DNA of 11,636 nucleotides, from positions 1-11,636 of the forward strand of contig CAZSTZ010000223.1 of the NCBI GenBank assembly GCA_964609515.1. Reading direction: 5' to 3'. The notes beneath the pieces are model-generated. The model worked only from the letters and a program-made list of their open reading frames with translations, was not told the origin of the DNA and made no database searches. Shown one piece after another: positions 1-6,072 of this stretch. The position numbers and the translations under genes are program-made. Each line of letters opens with the position of its first letter. The first letter of the stretch is position 1. Source of the stretch: CALKCV01 sp964609515. GTDB lineage: Bacteria; Cyanobacteriota; Cyanobacteriia; Cyanobacteriales; Microcoleaceae.

Positions 1-32
1 TATTATAGCAGAGTGCCAATTTACCTAGTTGA

Positions 33-54
33 AGGTGCGCGGTGCGCACCCTAC
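33..54 (+). repeat. GGTGCGC palindrome, copy 1
   Basis: First copy of the dispersed 22-bp repeat with core GGTGCGCGGTGCGCACC (34-50), a 7-bp stem with a GGT loop, followed by CTAC. It contains the stop codon of the leftmost gene (51-53). Confidence 0.9.
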
Positions 55-473
55 TTTTTTACTACAGCCTCTCGTTTTAAGTTAGCTTCTGGTATTTGCC
101 GCGATATTTGCTCGTAACGAAAGGCTAAAATAGACGAACATTCGACAACAAAAGCAATACTAGGTCGGAGATTTTCAAAGGCAAAAATTACTTGGTCTCG
201 ATAACCTTGTTGGTTTTCACATACCCAAACTCCCATTAATTTTTTACCAATAAATTCTCTCCAAATCGAAGTATTTATCTCTGAAGAAACAGAGGTAAGT
301 TGCTGTTTAATTTCTATTTCATCAGTCTCGGCAATTGGTAATAGAGTGACTGTTTCTTCTGGAAAGATTAATTGAACTTTGTCAAGGCATAATTCTGTGT
401 CTCCTCCTTCTCGATATTCCACCGTTGATATTCCTATTAAATTTTTGCCTATTGGAAATTCATCTGTTGCCAT
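51..473 (-). CDS. Small hypothetical protein, last gene of caspase operon
   Basis: Encodes 140 residues beginning MATDEFPIGKNLIG. I do not recognise the family. The protein is soluble and mixed alpha/beta in character, with no signal peptide, membrane segment or obvious metal motif. Two similar-looking stretches, GKNLIGISTVEY and GKKLMGVWVCEN, suggest an internal duplication of a small beta-rich unit. The frame is open further upstream to a start at 566, but that extension is the shadow of the preceding gene. I chose the ATG at 473 because it overlaps the upstream gene's stop by 14 bp, the usual sign of translational coupling. The TAG stop (51-53) lies inside a dispersed GGTGCGC palindrome, so the 3' end has been shaped by a repeat. 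Judging from context only, it could be a partner, regulator or immunity-type protein for the secreted caspase encoded upstream. Confidence 0.7.
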   Translation of the reverse strand: MATDEFPIGKNLIGISTVEYREGGDTELCLDKVQLIFPEETVTLLPIAETDEIEIKQQLTSVSSEINTSIWREFIGKKLMGVWVCENQQGYRDQVIFAFENLRPSIAFVVECSSILAFRYEQISRQIPEANLKREAVVKK

Positions 474-726
474 ATTTTTCACGTTTTTTCCTCGCTTGTT
501 TGAGAACTTTAATTGCAGTTTTAGCGTCGTTGTCCCCCATCGCAGCCAAATTTGCCAGCTCGCCAACCTTTTTAATTTGATAATCAGTTCTTAGTTGACT
601 TACCTGGCTTTGTCCCCCGCCACGCTCTCGAATAGCGTCGGCTATAATCTCATTTTTTATACTAACAAGATTGCCGAGTATCCTCTCTCCGGCTGGCGTA
701 ACTTTAATTTCCTCTGGATCGTCCAT
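460..726 (-). CDS. Small hypothetical protein between caspase gene and 140-aa gene
   Basis: Encodes 88 residues starting MDDPEEIKVTPAGERILG. The family is not recognised. It is predicted to be almost wholly helical and cytoplasmic, with a strongly basic C-terminus (KVLKQARKKREKYGNR). The central part, around ELANLAAMGDNDAKTAIKVL, resembles a single HEAT- or TPR-like helical hairpin, but one unit is too little to assign. It starts 34 bp downstream of the caspase-like gene's stop and overlaps the next gene by 14 bp, so the three genes are probably co-transcribed. No clear Shine-Dalgarno sequence precedes the ATG, which is common in cyanobacteria. Being small, unknown and tightly linked to a protease gene makes a regulatory or partner role plausible; this is inference only. 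Confidence 0.65.
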   Translation of the reverse strand: MDDPEEIKVTPAGERILGNLVSIKNEIIADAIRERGGGQSQVSQLRTDYQIKKVGELANLAAMGDNDAKTAIKVLKQARKKREKYGNR

Positions 727-760
727 CGATTAATTTCTATTGTAGTCGCCTTTTACCATA

Positions 761-2005
761 CTACCACGAACCGCCCTCGCATTCGATTAAACGGTCCAGA
801 ATTGCTTGGGCGTTCCCATCAAACCCCTGCCTAATTTCTCGTTCCATGCTAATATTAACTAACTCCATTCCCAACCTTAAAACATAAGCCATTTCTACTT
901 CGTTTTCTAATATTTCTTCCCTCAACCCATTTCCATTTTCAAGATAAGACTTTTGCGGGTCGAAATTAAACCTATTAACGATAAAATTAACTACATATTT
1001 CTGTTCCGGGCGGGCGGTGGATAATAAATTAGATATTCCTTGATTCCAGATTTTTTGCTTTCCGTTTTCTCCCGCCATTTCCTGCAACCAAACTTCGGAA
1101 GTTGACACCGGCAAATCCATCGTTTTGTTGTCAACTTTAGCAAAAGCATGAGCTTCGGCATAACTAACTTTTCCATCCCGATTATAATCTGCCGATGCCA
1201 CTTTTTCCCCAACGCGATTAATTCCGCTCAAACCGGCAAAAAAACTGGAGCTATAATCTTCGTAATCTGCCTCGTTTACTTCTGGGGTACAGCCCACGGA
1301 AGGCAGAGTTTTAATAGTAGCAAAAAAACCGCAGCGACTCTGGAGGGCGATGGATTTATTGGGGTCGCCGTCTCGATAAATAATATTAGCAAAAGAACCA
1401 GAAAAACATTGAGCCATCATCGTTACGACCGGAGTTTCTGGGGGTAATTTATCCAGCATTTGCGATAATTGTCGCACCGATACAAGTTTATTTTTCCACA
1501 TAAGCAAGTAATTATTATTAGAGTCTTCTTCGTTTTTAATGCCGTGGCCGGTGAAATAGAAAAAGAGGGGACGATTAACATTTTGGTCGGCGGTTTCGGC
1601 AAACCAATTTTGAAGATTTCCCTTGGTTGCCGCCCCTTGTAAATAGGGAATCCTTGGGGCTTTAAATTGTTGGTTTCCCCAGGTATCTAAATAGCGAATA
1701 GTTGCCTCTTCGTTGTTGCCGCTGGCAAAAAACGTACTGGCAAATAAGGGGTTAAAACCCAAGTTTTTGAGAGTGCGCTGAAAGTAGAGAACGTTTTTTT
1801 CTAAAGCAATTTCGTTATTATAGCGATCGCCCCCTCCAGCAAATACTAAAAAATTGGGCGAATTGGGGTTAAACTGACAAGTATAAGCTGGTTTTTGTTG
1901 TTTAGCAATACTAGAATTTTTCGGCTTGTTTGCCTCGATTTTAACTCCTCCTAATATTGCCAAAACTAAACCGCCAACCACCAAAGATAAAAATGATTTT
2001 TTCAT
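761..2005 (-). CDS. Secreted caspase-like cysteine protease with EF-hand-like loop
   Basis: Encodes 414 residues. The N-terminus (MKKSFLSLVVGGLVLAILGG) is a signal peptide or membrane anchor with possible cleavage near Ala25 and no lipobox, so the protein should act outside the cytoplasm. A caspase/C13-like fold is indicated by FLVFAGGGD near residues 52-60, the histidine motif FYFTGHG (His154) and the cysteine motif AQCFSGSF (Cys200), in the order and spacing of the catalytic dyad. Residues 273-284 (DYNRDGKVSYAE) match a canonical 12-residue EF-hand loop with ligands at positions 1, 3, 5, 7, 9 and 12, suggesting calcium dependence as in many metacaspases. The C-terminal ~110 residues are unassigned. 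The frame can be extended to a TTG at 2020, but that adds only five residues derived from a flanking repeat, so the ATG at 2005 is preferred. It heads a probable operon with two small genes. Confidence 0.85.
   Translation of the reverse strand: MKKSFLSLVVGGLVLAILGGVKIEANKPKNSSIAKQQKPAYTCQFNPNSPNFLVFAGGGDRYNNEIALEKNVLYFQRTLKNLGFNPLFASTFFASGNNEEATIRYLDTWGNQQFKAPRIPYLQGAATKGNLQNWFAETADQNVNRPLFFYFTGHGIKNEEDSNNNYLLMWKNKLVSVRQLSQMLDKLPPETPVVTMMAQCFSGSFANIIYRDGDPNKSIALQSRCGFFATIKTLPSVGCTPEVNEADYEDYSSSFFAGLSGINRVGEKVASADYNRDGKVSYAEAHAFAKVDNKTMDLPVSTSEVWLQEMAGENGKQKIWNQGISNLLSTARPEQKYVVNFIVNRFNFDPQKSYLENGNGLREEILENEVEMAYVLRLGMELVNISMEREIRQGFDGNAQAILDRLIECEGGSW
1154..1189 (-). other. EF-hand-like calcium loop inside caspase gene
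   Basis: Codes for DYNRDGKVSYAE (residues 273-284). Asp, Asn, Asp, Lys (backbone), Ser and Glu fall at loop positions 1, 3, 5, 7, 9 and 12, with the conserved Gly at 6. The loop follows the catalytic Cys200 by about 70 residues. Calcium binding is inferred from the consensus only. Confidence 0.6.
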
Positions 2006-2017
2006 GTTATTTTTACC

Positions 2018-2052
2018 CAACTAACAACTGACAACTAACAACTAACAACTAA
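2018..2052. repeat. Heptad STRR array, CAACTAA x5
   Basis: Five tandem heptamers of CAACTAA (the second reads CAACTGA), followed by a partial CAATTA that runs into the M28 gene's stop codon at 2056-2058. The array fills the gap between the M28 gene and the caspase gene and forms the caspase gene's immediate upstream region on the minus strand. Confidence 0.9.
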
Positions 2053-2055
2053 CAA

Positions 2056-2964
2056 TTATAAACTCCTCAAACCAACAATTAAACCCTGACAAACTCCGGT
2101 CAAAAAATCTAAATCCAGAGTTTCCACTGTATCGCTGTTTTTATGATAATTCGGATTGCGCATATCAGCAGTATCCGTCACCATTATAGCAGGATACCCC
2201 CTATCCCAAAAAGGCGCGTGGTCGCCCCGTCTAGTATCGGGAGCTAGCAAACCTCGATTTGGCACTGACAACCACTCGCAAGGAGTACCTTTTTTGCGAA
2301 TAGAATTGCCAATGCTCATCATATCGTAAAGAGCAGAAAAATTGCCAATTAAACCAATAAAATCTCCCGTATTTGGATAAAAGTATTGTAATCCCGTCGG
2401 ATAAGTTTGAGAATTAGGACTTTTATCGCAATAACCTAGCATTTCTAAACAAATCATCAACCGCAATTCTTGTTTTTCTCGATGCAATTTTTCCGCATAA
2501 TTTTCGCTACCTAATAATCCCATTTCTTCCAGGTCAAAAGCTACTAATCTAACGGGATACTTGAGAGGTTTTGCTGCAAATTCTCGCGCCATTTCTAATA
2601 AAACTGCAATGCCAGTTCCATCGTCGTCTGCCCCAGGAGAACCGGGTATAGCGTCGTAATGGGCGCTAATTAAAATCGGCGCTAATTCTTCCTTGGATTG
2701 ATAATTACTTTCTGAAGCTAAAGAGTAAAAAGAAAAAGATTTATTTTCTTTTACTTCCTTTTTAATCGCGGGTAAATTTAAGATTAAATTTTGATGTGTT
2801 TTACCTTTTACCTCAAATTCATCTATTTCTACTTCTCCCCATTGTTGCAATTCTTTGCGGATGTATTCTCGGACATAAAAATGACCTAAAGAGGCGAGAT
2901 AAGGGTCGCGATCGCGCGCTACTTCCTTCAAATGAGCTAGCAATCTTTCTGACAATTCATTCAT
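2056..2964 (-). CDS. M28 family zinc metallopeptidase
   Basis: Encodes 302 residues with the M28 (aminopeptidase Y/S type) signature. ISAHYDAIPGSPGADDDGTG (about 99-118) supplies zinc ligands His102 and the Asp in the ADDD cluster. AFDLEEMGLLGS (142-153) holds the catalytic/ligand Glu pair, Glu146-Glu147. CLEMLGY supplies the next acidic ligand, and NPNYHKNSDT holds the last ligand, His274. All five expected ligands are present, so the enzyme looks active as a dizinc exopeptidase removing N-terminal residues from peptides. There is no signal peptide, so it is probably cytoplasmic. The ATG at 2964 is directly abutted by a 13-copy heptad array with no Shine-Dalgarno sequence, which is unusual. 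The caspase gene follows 50 bp downstream, so co-transcription is possible. The family call is secure; the substrate is not known. Confidence 0.92.
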   Translation of the reverse strand: MNELSERLLAHLKEVARDRDPYLASLGHFYVREYIRKELQQWGEVEIDEFEVKGKTHQNLILNLPAIKKEVKENKSFSFYSLASESNYQSKEELAPILISAHYDAIPGSPGADDDGTGIAVLLEMAREFAAKPLKYPVRLVAFDLEEMGLLGSENYAEKLHREKQELRLMICLEMLGYCDKSPNSQTYPTGLQYFYPNTGDFIGLIGNFSALYDMMSIGNSIRKKGTPCEWLSVPNRGLLAPDTRRGDHAPFWDRGYPAIMVTDTADMRNPNYHKNSDTVETLDLDFLTGVCQGLIVGLRSL

Positions 2965-3054
2965 AGGTAATAGGTAATAGGTAATAGGTAATGGGTAATG
3001 GGTAATGGGTAATGGGTAATAGGTAATAGGTAATAGGTAATAGGTAATAGGTAA
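2964..3054. repeat. Heptad STRR array, TAGGTAA/TGGGTAA x13
   Basis: Thirteen perfect tandem heptamers in three blocks: four TAGGTAA (2964-2991), four TGGGTAA (2992-3019) and five TAGGTAA (3020-3054). The first copy overlaps the start codon of the M28 peptidase gene (2962-2964), so the repeat forms its whole proximal 5' region. The block pattern suggests expansion of a variant unit by slippage or unequal exchange. Confidence 0.95.
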
Positions 3055-3085
3055 ATATTTTTACTCAAACTCGCTCTGAAAAAGC

Positions 3086-3949
3086 TTAAGCTAGGGCTAT
3101 GAAGAAAACACCAATTACCATAATTATCGAACCGACTAATTTTTCTTTAATGCGCTCTTCTTTTAAAATTAAACTGCCAAAAATAACGCTAAATAAGGCG
3201 CTGGTTCGTTTCACCGAAACTACATAAGCAACTAAAGTTAAATTTATAGCTGTCATCTGACATCCTATCATCATTGAGTTTAAAAAACCATAAAATATCA
3301 ATTTAAACCAACGTCGATTTAATGGGGGCAGGTTTTTTCTAGATTTTAAAAGAACTACGGGTAAAAGAACGATTGAAATCCAGAAATACACGCAGATAGC
3401 CCAAAAAATAGGCGCGGAATTTTGCACGCCAACTTTATCGAGATTAGAGGTAATGCTCCAGAGAAAAGCGACTAATAAAGCTAACCTAGAACCGGGGTTA
3501 GTAAAAAGCGATCGCCACGGTGCAAAATATCCTCGCTCTTTTTCTTTCAAATTTAAAATATACGAACCTCCCACAATTAAAACTACACCAATTAACCCCA
3601 TTGTCTGAGGAAATTCTCCTACTATTAAAGGAGAAGTTACCAACAAAAATAATGGGGTAAAAGCAGTTATGGGAGTTACGAGGGATAAATCGTAATATTT
3701 AATAGCTCGAACGTACATCGTCAGGGAAAGAGCGTTGAGAGTTCCGCTGGCAAATAACGCCGGAAAAAAATTACTTCCCAGAGGGGGAATTTCTAAAAAA
3801 AACAACAGCAAGCTCAACCCTACCGCTGTAAAAAACGTCATGCTGAAGGTGACAATATATTCGTCAAATTCCCTAAGTTTGGTTTTGTTAAATAAATCCC
3901 TGATGGACTGAAAAAAAGCAGTTAAAAAAGCAAATAAAAACCAAAGCAT
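3086..3949 (-). CDS. EamA/DMT superfamily transporter
   Basis: Encodes 287 residues with about ten hydrophobic helices arranged as two repeats of five, the layout of drug/metabolite (EamA, RhaT-like) transporters. The first helix is MLWFLFAFLTAFFQS. Repeat 1 ends near IGVVLIVGGSYILNL, and repeat 2 runs from ALLVAFLWSITSN to IIMVIGVFFIALA. Family features include a polar residue pair early in helix 1 of each half and the typical end-of-repeat EE/LKEE segment (GSLILKEERIKEKLVGS). It is an inner-membrane exporter or importer of small metabolites; the substrate cannot be told. The frame extends upstream to a TTG at 4015, but the extra residues (PFPIPHSPFPIPHS) are simply translated heptad repeats, so the ATG at 3949 is the preferred start. 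No Shine-Dalgarno sequence is visible before it. Confidence 0.88.
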   Translation of the reverse strand: MLWFLFAFLTAFFQSIRDLFNKTKLREFDEYIVTFSMTFFTAVGLSLLLFFLEIPPLGSNFFPALFASGTLNALSLTMYVRAIKYYDLSLVTPITAFTPLFLLVTSPLIVGEFPQTMGLIGVVLIVGGSYILNLKEKERGYFAPWRSLFTNPGSRLALLVAFLWSITSNLDKVGVQNSAPIFWAICVYFWISIVLLPVVLLKSRKNLPPLNRRWFKLIFYGFLNSMMIGCQMTAINLTLVAYVVSVKRTSALFSVIFGSLILKEERIKEKLVGSIIMVIGVFFIALA

Positions 3950-3954
3950 AATTT

Positions 3955-3996
3955 GGGAATGGGGAATAGGGAATGGGGAATGGGGAATAGGGAATG
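3955..3996. repeat. Heptad STRR array, GGGAATG/GGGAATA x6
   Basis: Six tandem heptamers ordered G-A-G-G-A-G in their last base (GGGAATG or GGGAATA). They lie 5 bp upstream of the transporter's start codon and read in frame with it on the minus strand as a PFPIPHS-type peptide, but probably are not translated. Confidence 0.92.
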
Positions 3997-4000
3997 GGCA

Positions 4001-4063
4001 ATTAACAATTGACAATTAACCATTGACAATTACCCATTACCAATTACCCATTACCCATTACCT
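4001..4063. repeat. Heptad STRR array, ATTAACA/ATTACCC x9
   Basis: Nine tandem heptamers of a second family (ATTAACA, ATTGACA, ATTAACC, ATTGACA, ATTACCC, ATTACCA, ATTACCC, ATTACCC, ATTACCT). They directly follow the GGGAATG array and run into the stop codon (4062-4064) of the DUF2237 gene. The two families together fill the gap between that gene and the transporter. Confidence 0.9.
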
Positions 4064-4424
4064 AATTTGCGTGTTGTTTCAAATCTTCCAGAGAGACCAT
4101 TTCTAGGGCTCTGGCGTGGGTGGAGGAGAGGATAACTGGTGGGGCGACGCCTGCTTCGAGTGCTTCCTGCCACCGGGAAGCGCACAAACACCAGCGATCG
4201 CCCGGTTTCAAACCCGGAAAATTAAACTGGGGCATGGGGGTACTCAGATCGTTACCTTGCAACTTGGTAAACTCCAGAAATTCCGGGGTCATTTCGGCGC
4301 AGACGACGTGAGAGCCATAATCTCCGCCCCCAGTACGACAAAAACCGTCCCGGTAAAATCCCGTCATCGGAGAAGTACAGCAAACTTCTAGCGGTCCTCC
4401 CAATACGTTTCTTGCTTCGTTCAT
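4062..4424 (-). CDS. DUF2237 family protein
   Basis: Encodes 120 residues, the full usual length of DUF2237, a small family of unknown function widespread in bacteria. Diagnostic stretches are NVLGGPLEVCCTSPMTGFYR (6-25), DYGSHVVCAEMTPEFLEFT, GNDLSTPMP, FPGLKPGDRWCLCASRW and APPVILSSTHARALE. Conserved cysteines (Cys15, Cys16, Cys29, Cys42 and the CLC pair) and His39 could bind a metal, though that is inference. The protein is soluble with no signal peptide. Its final codon and TAG stop lie within or against the ATTACCC heptad array. It sits between the transporter and the TldE-like gene, separated from both by repeat-filled gaps, so it is probably transcribed on its own or by read-through. 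Confidence 0.92.
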   Translation of the reverse strand: MNEARNVLGGPLEVCCTSPMTGFYRDGFCRTGGGDYGSHVVCAEMTPEFLEFTKLQGNDLSTPMPQFNFPGLKPGDRWCLCASRWQEALEAGVAPPVILSSTHARALEMVSLEDLKQHAN

Positions 4425-4432
4425 AGTTATTA

Positions 4433-4453
4433 TTAGTTGTTAGTTGTTAGTTG
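4433..4453. repeat. Heptad STRR array, TTAGTTG x3
   Basis: Three perfect tandem TTAGTTG heptamers, 8 bp upstream of the DUF2237 start codon. TTAGTTG is a rotated reverse complement of the CAACTAA unit at 2018-2052, so the same heptad family occurs in opposite orientation at two places in this window. Confidence 0.85.
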
Positions 4454-4460
4454 TTATGGT

Positions 4461-4534
4461 TTGGATCCCCCTAAATCCCCCGCTGAGTTGGGGAACTTCC
4501 GGAGTGACCCGTAGAACAGGCATCCTGCCTGTTC
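4461..4534. repeat. Degenerate cyanobacterial intergenic repeat plus GAACAGGCA palindrome
   Basis: Two elements fill this gap. A GATCCCCCTAAATCCCCC segment (from 4463) resembles one end of a palindromic repeat common in cyanobacterial intergenic DNA; its other arm (GTTGGGGAAC) is degenerate. At 4514-4534 is a perfect 9-bp inverted repeat, GAACAGGCA/TGCCTGTTC, with a TCC loop. It begins 4 bp downstream of the TldE-like gene's stop codon on the minus strand. It lacks a U-tract, so it is more likely a REP-like repeat than a classical terminator, although it could still stabilise the mRNA end. Confidence 0.65.
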
Positions 4535-4538
4535 CCCA

Positions 4539-5891
4539 TTACACGCTATCGGTAACGCTACTGAAATTAAACGCCTTCACCCGCACTCCTGGTACGACGC
4601 TATTACCGCAACGTTCGACCTTGCTAACGGCATCCACTTCTGCCAACATATCCGGTAAAACTTGGTTAAAGCGCAAATTTTTAATTGGATAAGCGATTTT
4701 GCCATCCTCAATTAAAAAGGTACCGTCGCGAGTCATCCCCGTTACTTCCAAAGTTCGCGGGTTGACGTAACGGACGTACCAGGCGCGGTTGACAAAAATT
4801 GCTCGTTCGGTGCGGGCGATAATATCGGTTAGACTTTCATCGGAACCCTGCATCACAGAAGGAAACATATATCCTTGAGATTTTTTGCCCTGCTTCCCGG
4901 CCCAATAGCGACTGTAGGATAAAACTTGGGGGGCACCATCTTTAATGGTTTCCAGGCGATCGCTCCTCAAACCGTTGGGAAAAAACCGCCCCAACTGCAA
5001 CAAAGGATGCCCCGGATCCCGTTCCACCCGCACCATCGGACTAAACATTTGTTCCCCCAAACGGTTGCCGATGGGGTTCCCGTCGGCATCGACGCGCGAC
5101 ATGAACGATCGCCCCTCGTCTGCGGCCCTGGCGTCGAGGTTCAAGATAACCCACATCAATAAATCGGCAAAAGCGGCATTGCTGAAGATTACCGGATATA
5201 CTCCCGGGGCGACTTCTCGGGGTTTTCGGGTGGCAAAGGCGCGGTCGATCGCTTCCGCTGCCGCTTCCTCCACCGATAAATCTCCGATACCCCAGGCAGT
5301 GCGCCGCTTCCAAGACGAACCGTCCTCTATTCTGGCGGTAAAACCGAAATCGGCCTTGGTGTAGCGATCGCATCCTCGAACCCCGCTAGAGTTAGCGATC
5401 GCGTCCAGACTGGCATCGGTGCTGAGGGTACCGGAACCGTCGCATCCCGCTTTGGCGCTTGCCGCGCATACTCGTTGCACCATTTTCGCCCGCGCCAAAG
5501 GGGAGATGGTAGCGGTAAATTCGTCAAAAGCGGGGGTGCGGTTTTCGTAAGTTTGCCCTTCGACGAGCGGCACCCATTCCGGATCTTCTGGGGCGATGCG
5601 GGCGAGTTCTTCAGACCGGCGGATGGTAGCGGCGATCGCGTCTATATCTAATTCCGACGTTCCTGCGGTGGCGCAGCGCTTACCGAAATAGCTCGTAACG
5701 TTCAGTTTAAATTTAGTTTTGCTGATATTTTGCCCGATTTGATTTTCCGAATAGCGAGTCAGGGAAGATTCGTTATTGCTGAGACTGACAAAAACGCCAT
5801 CAGCTTCCGATTTACTGATGGCCTTTTCTAGGAGGGACATGGCCTCGTCTTCGCCGATGAGAGTGGATGGGGGAGTTAAAATCGCGTCCAT
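4539..5891 (-). CDS. TldD/PmbA family protein, TldE (PmbA)-type
   Basis: Encodes 450 residues, a normal length for this family. Recognisable stretches are DGVFVSLSNNESSLTRYSEN in the N-terminal domain, SSGVRGCDRYTKADFGFTAR, PGVYPVIFSNAAFADLL, and the C-terminal RAWYVRYVNPRTLEVTGMTR with GTFLIEDGKIAYPIKNLRFN. The HExxxH zinc motif that marks the catalytic TldD subunit is absent: the corresponding helix reads FADLLMWVILNLDARAADEG. It is therefore the TldE/PmbA kind, which in Escherichia coli pairs with TldD to form a protease that cleaves unfolded peptides and matures microcin B17. No tldD partner gene lies in this window. The base composition is visibly GC-richer than that of its neighbours and it carries four HIP1 octamers, which also explains the long antisense open frames over it. 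It is transcribed divergently from the SWIM gene. Confidence 0.88.
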   Translation of the reverse strand: MDAILTPPSTLIGEDEAMSLLEKAISKSEADGVFVSLSNNESSLTRYSENQIGQNISKTKFKLNVTSYFGKRCATAGTSELDIDAIAATIRRSEELARIAPEDPEWVPLVEGQTYENRTPAFDEFTATISPLARAKMVQRVCAASAKAGCDGSGTLSTDASLDAIANSSGVRGCDRYTKADFGFTARIEDGSSWKRRTAWGIGDLSVEEAAAEAIDRAFATRKPREVAPGVYPVIFSNAAFADLLMWVILNLDARAADEGRSFMSRVDADGNPIGNRLGEQMFSPMVRVERDPGHPLLQLGRFFPNGLRSDRLETIKDGAPQVLSYSRYWAGKQGKKSQGYMFPSVMQGSDESLTDIIARTERAIFVNRAWYVRYVNPRTLEVTGMTRDGTFLIEDGKIAYPIKNLRFNQVLPDMLAEVDAVSKVERCGNSVVPGVRVKAFNFSSVTDSV

Positions 5892-5965
5892 TTTTGCTTT
5901 AAATCGTTCGATGTAGTTTGTTTGTAATAAGGGCTTAATTCCTTACAGGGGTTTAATTCTAGCAG

Positions 5966-5994
5966 TTGTCAATCCTGCAAAAATGAGTTATAAT
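5966..5994 (+). promoter_or_regulatory. Sigma70-type promoter for SWIM zinc-finger gene
   Basis: TTGTCA (5966-5971), a 17-bp spacer, then a consensus TATAAT (5989-5994). Transcription should start near 6001, which rules out the longer reading-frame start at 5983 and supports translation from 6073 after a leader of about 70 nt. On the minus strand the same bases give TTGACA (5972-5967), a possible -35 for the divergent TldE-like gene, but no good -10 accompanies it. Confidence 0.7.
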
Positions 5995-6007
5995 TGTAAT
6001 ATGGAAA

Positions 6008-6036
6008 GGGCGCGAGGGTTGTGGCCCGCAGCGCCC
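6008..6036 (+). promoter_or_regulatory. GC-rich hairpin in the SWIM gene leader
   Basis: GGGCGC (6008-6013) pairs with GCGCCC (6031-6036), with an inner GGG/CCC (6016-6018 with 6025-6027). It falls within the predicted 5' leader, 36 nt before the start codon. It may be a structural or regulatory leader element; it matches no riboswitch class I know. Confidence 0.35.
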
Positions 6037-6072
6037 GGTCAAGAAGTTAATCATCAAGAGGATTTTACCACT

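Noticed and set aside
474..566. N-terminal extension of the leftmost gene to a start at 566
   Set aside because: Those 31 residues are the shadow of the 88-residue gene. The ATG at 473 gives a normal 14-bp coupled overlap.
1148..1447. 99-residue plus-strand open frame opposite the caspase-like gene
   Set aside because: Antisense shadow of a well-supported gene; no ribosome site, and low-complexity composition.
2964..3054. CRISPR array interpretation of the tandem repeats
   Set aside because: Repeat units are 7 bp and contiguous, with no spacers; they are STRR-type heptads. No cas genes are present.
4514..4534. Classical Rho-independent terminator
   Set aside because: The 9-bp hairpin is perfect but has no T-run after it on the minus strand; it is better treated as a REP-like repeat.
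4945..5364. 139-residue plus-strand frame and other frames within 4926-5527
   Set aside because: These overlap the GC-rich TldE-like gene in wrong frames; GC-rich coding DNA commonly yields such shadows. The protein sequence matches nothing recognisable.
6001..6072. Riboswitch in the SWIM gene leader
   Set aside because: A GC-rich hairpin exists, but no conserved motif of a known riboswitch class was recognisable.
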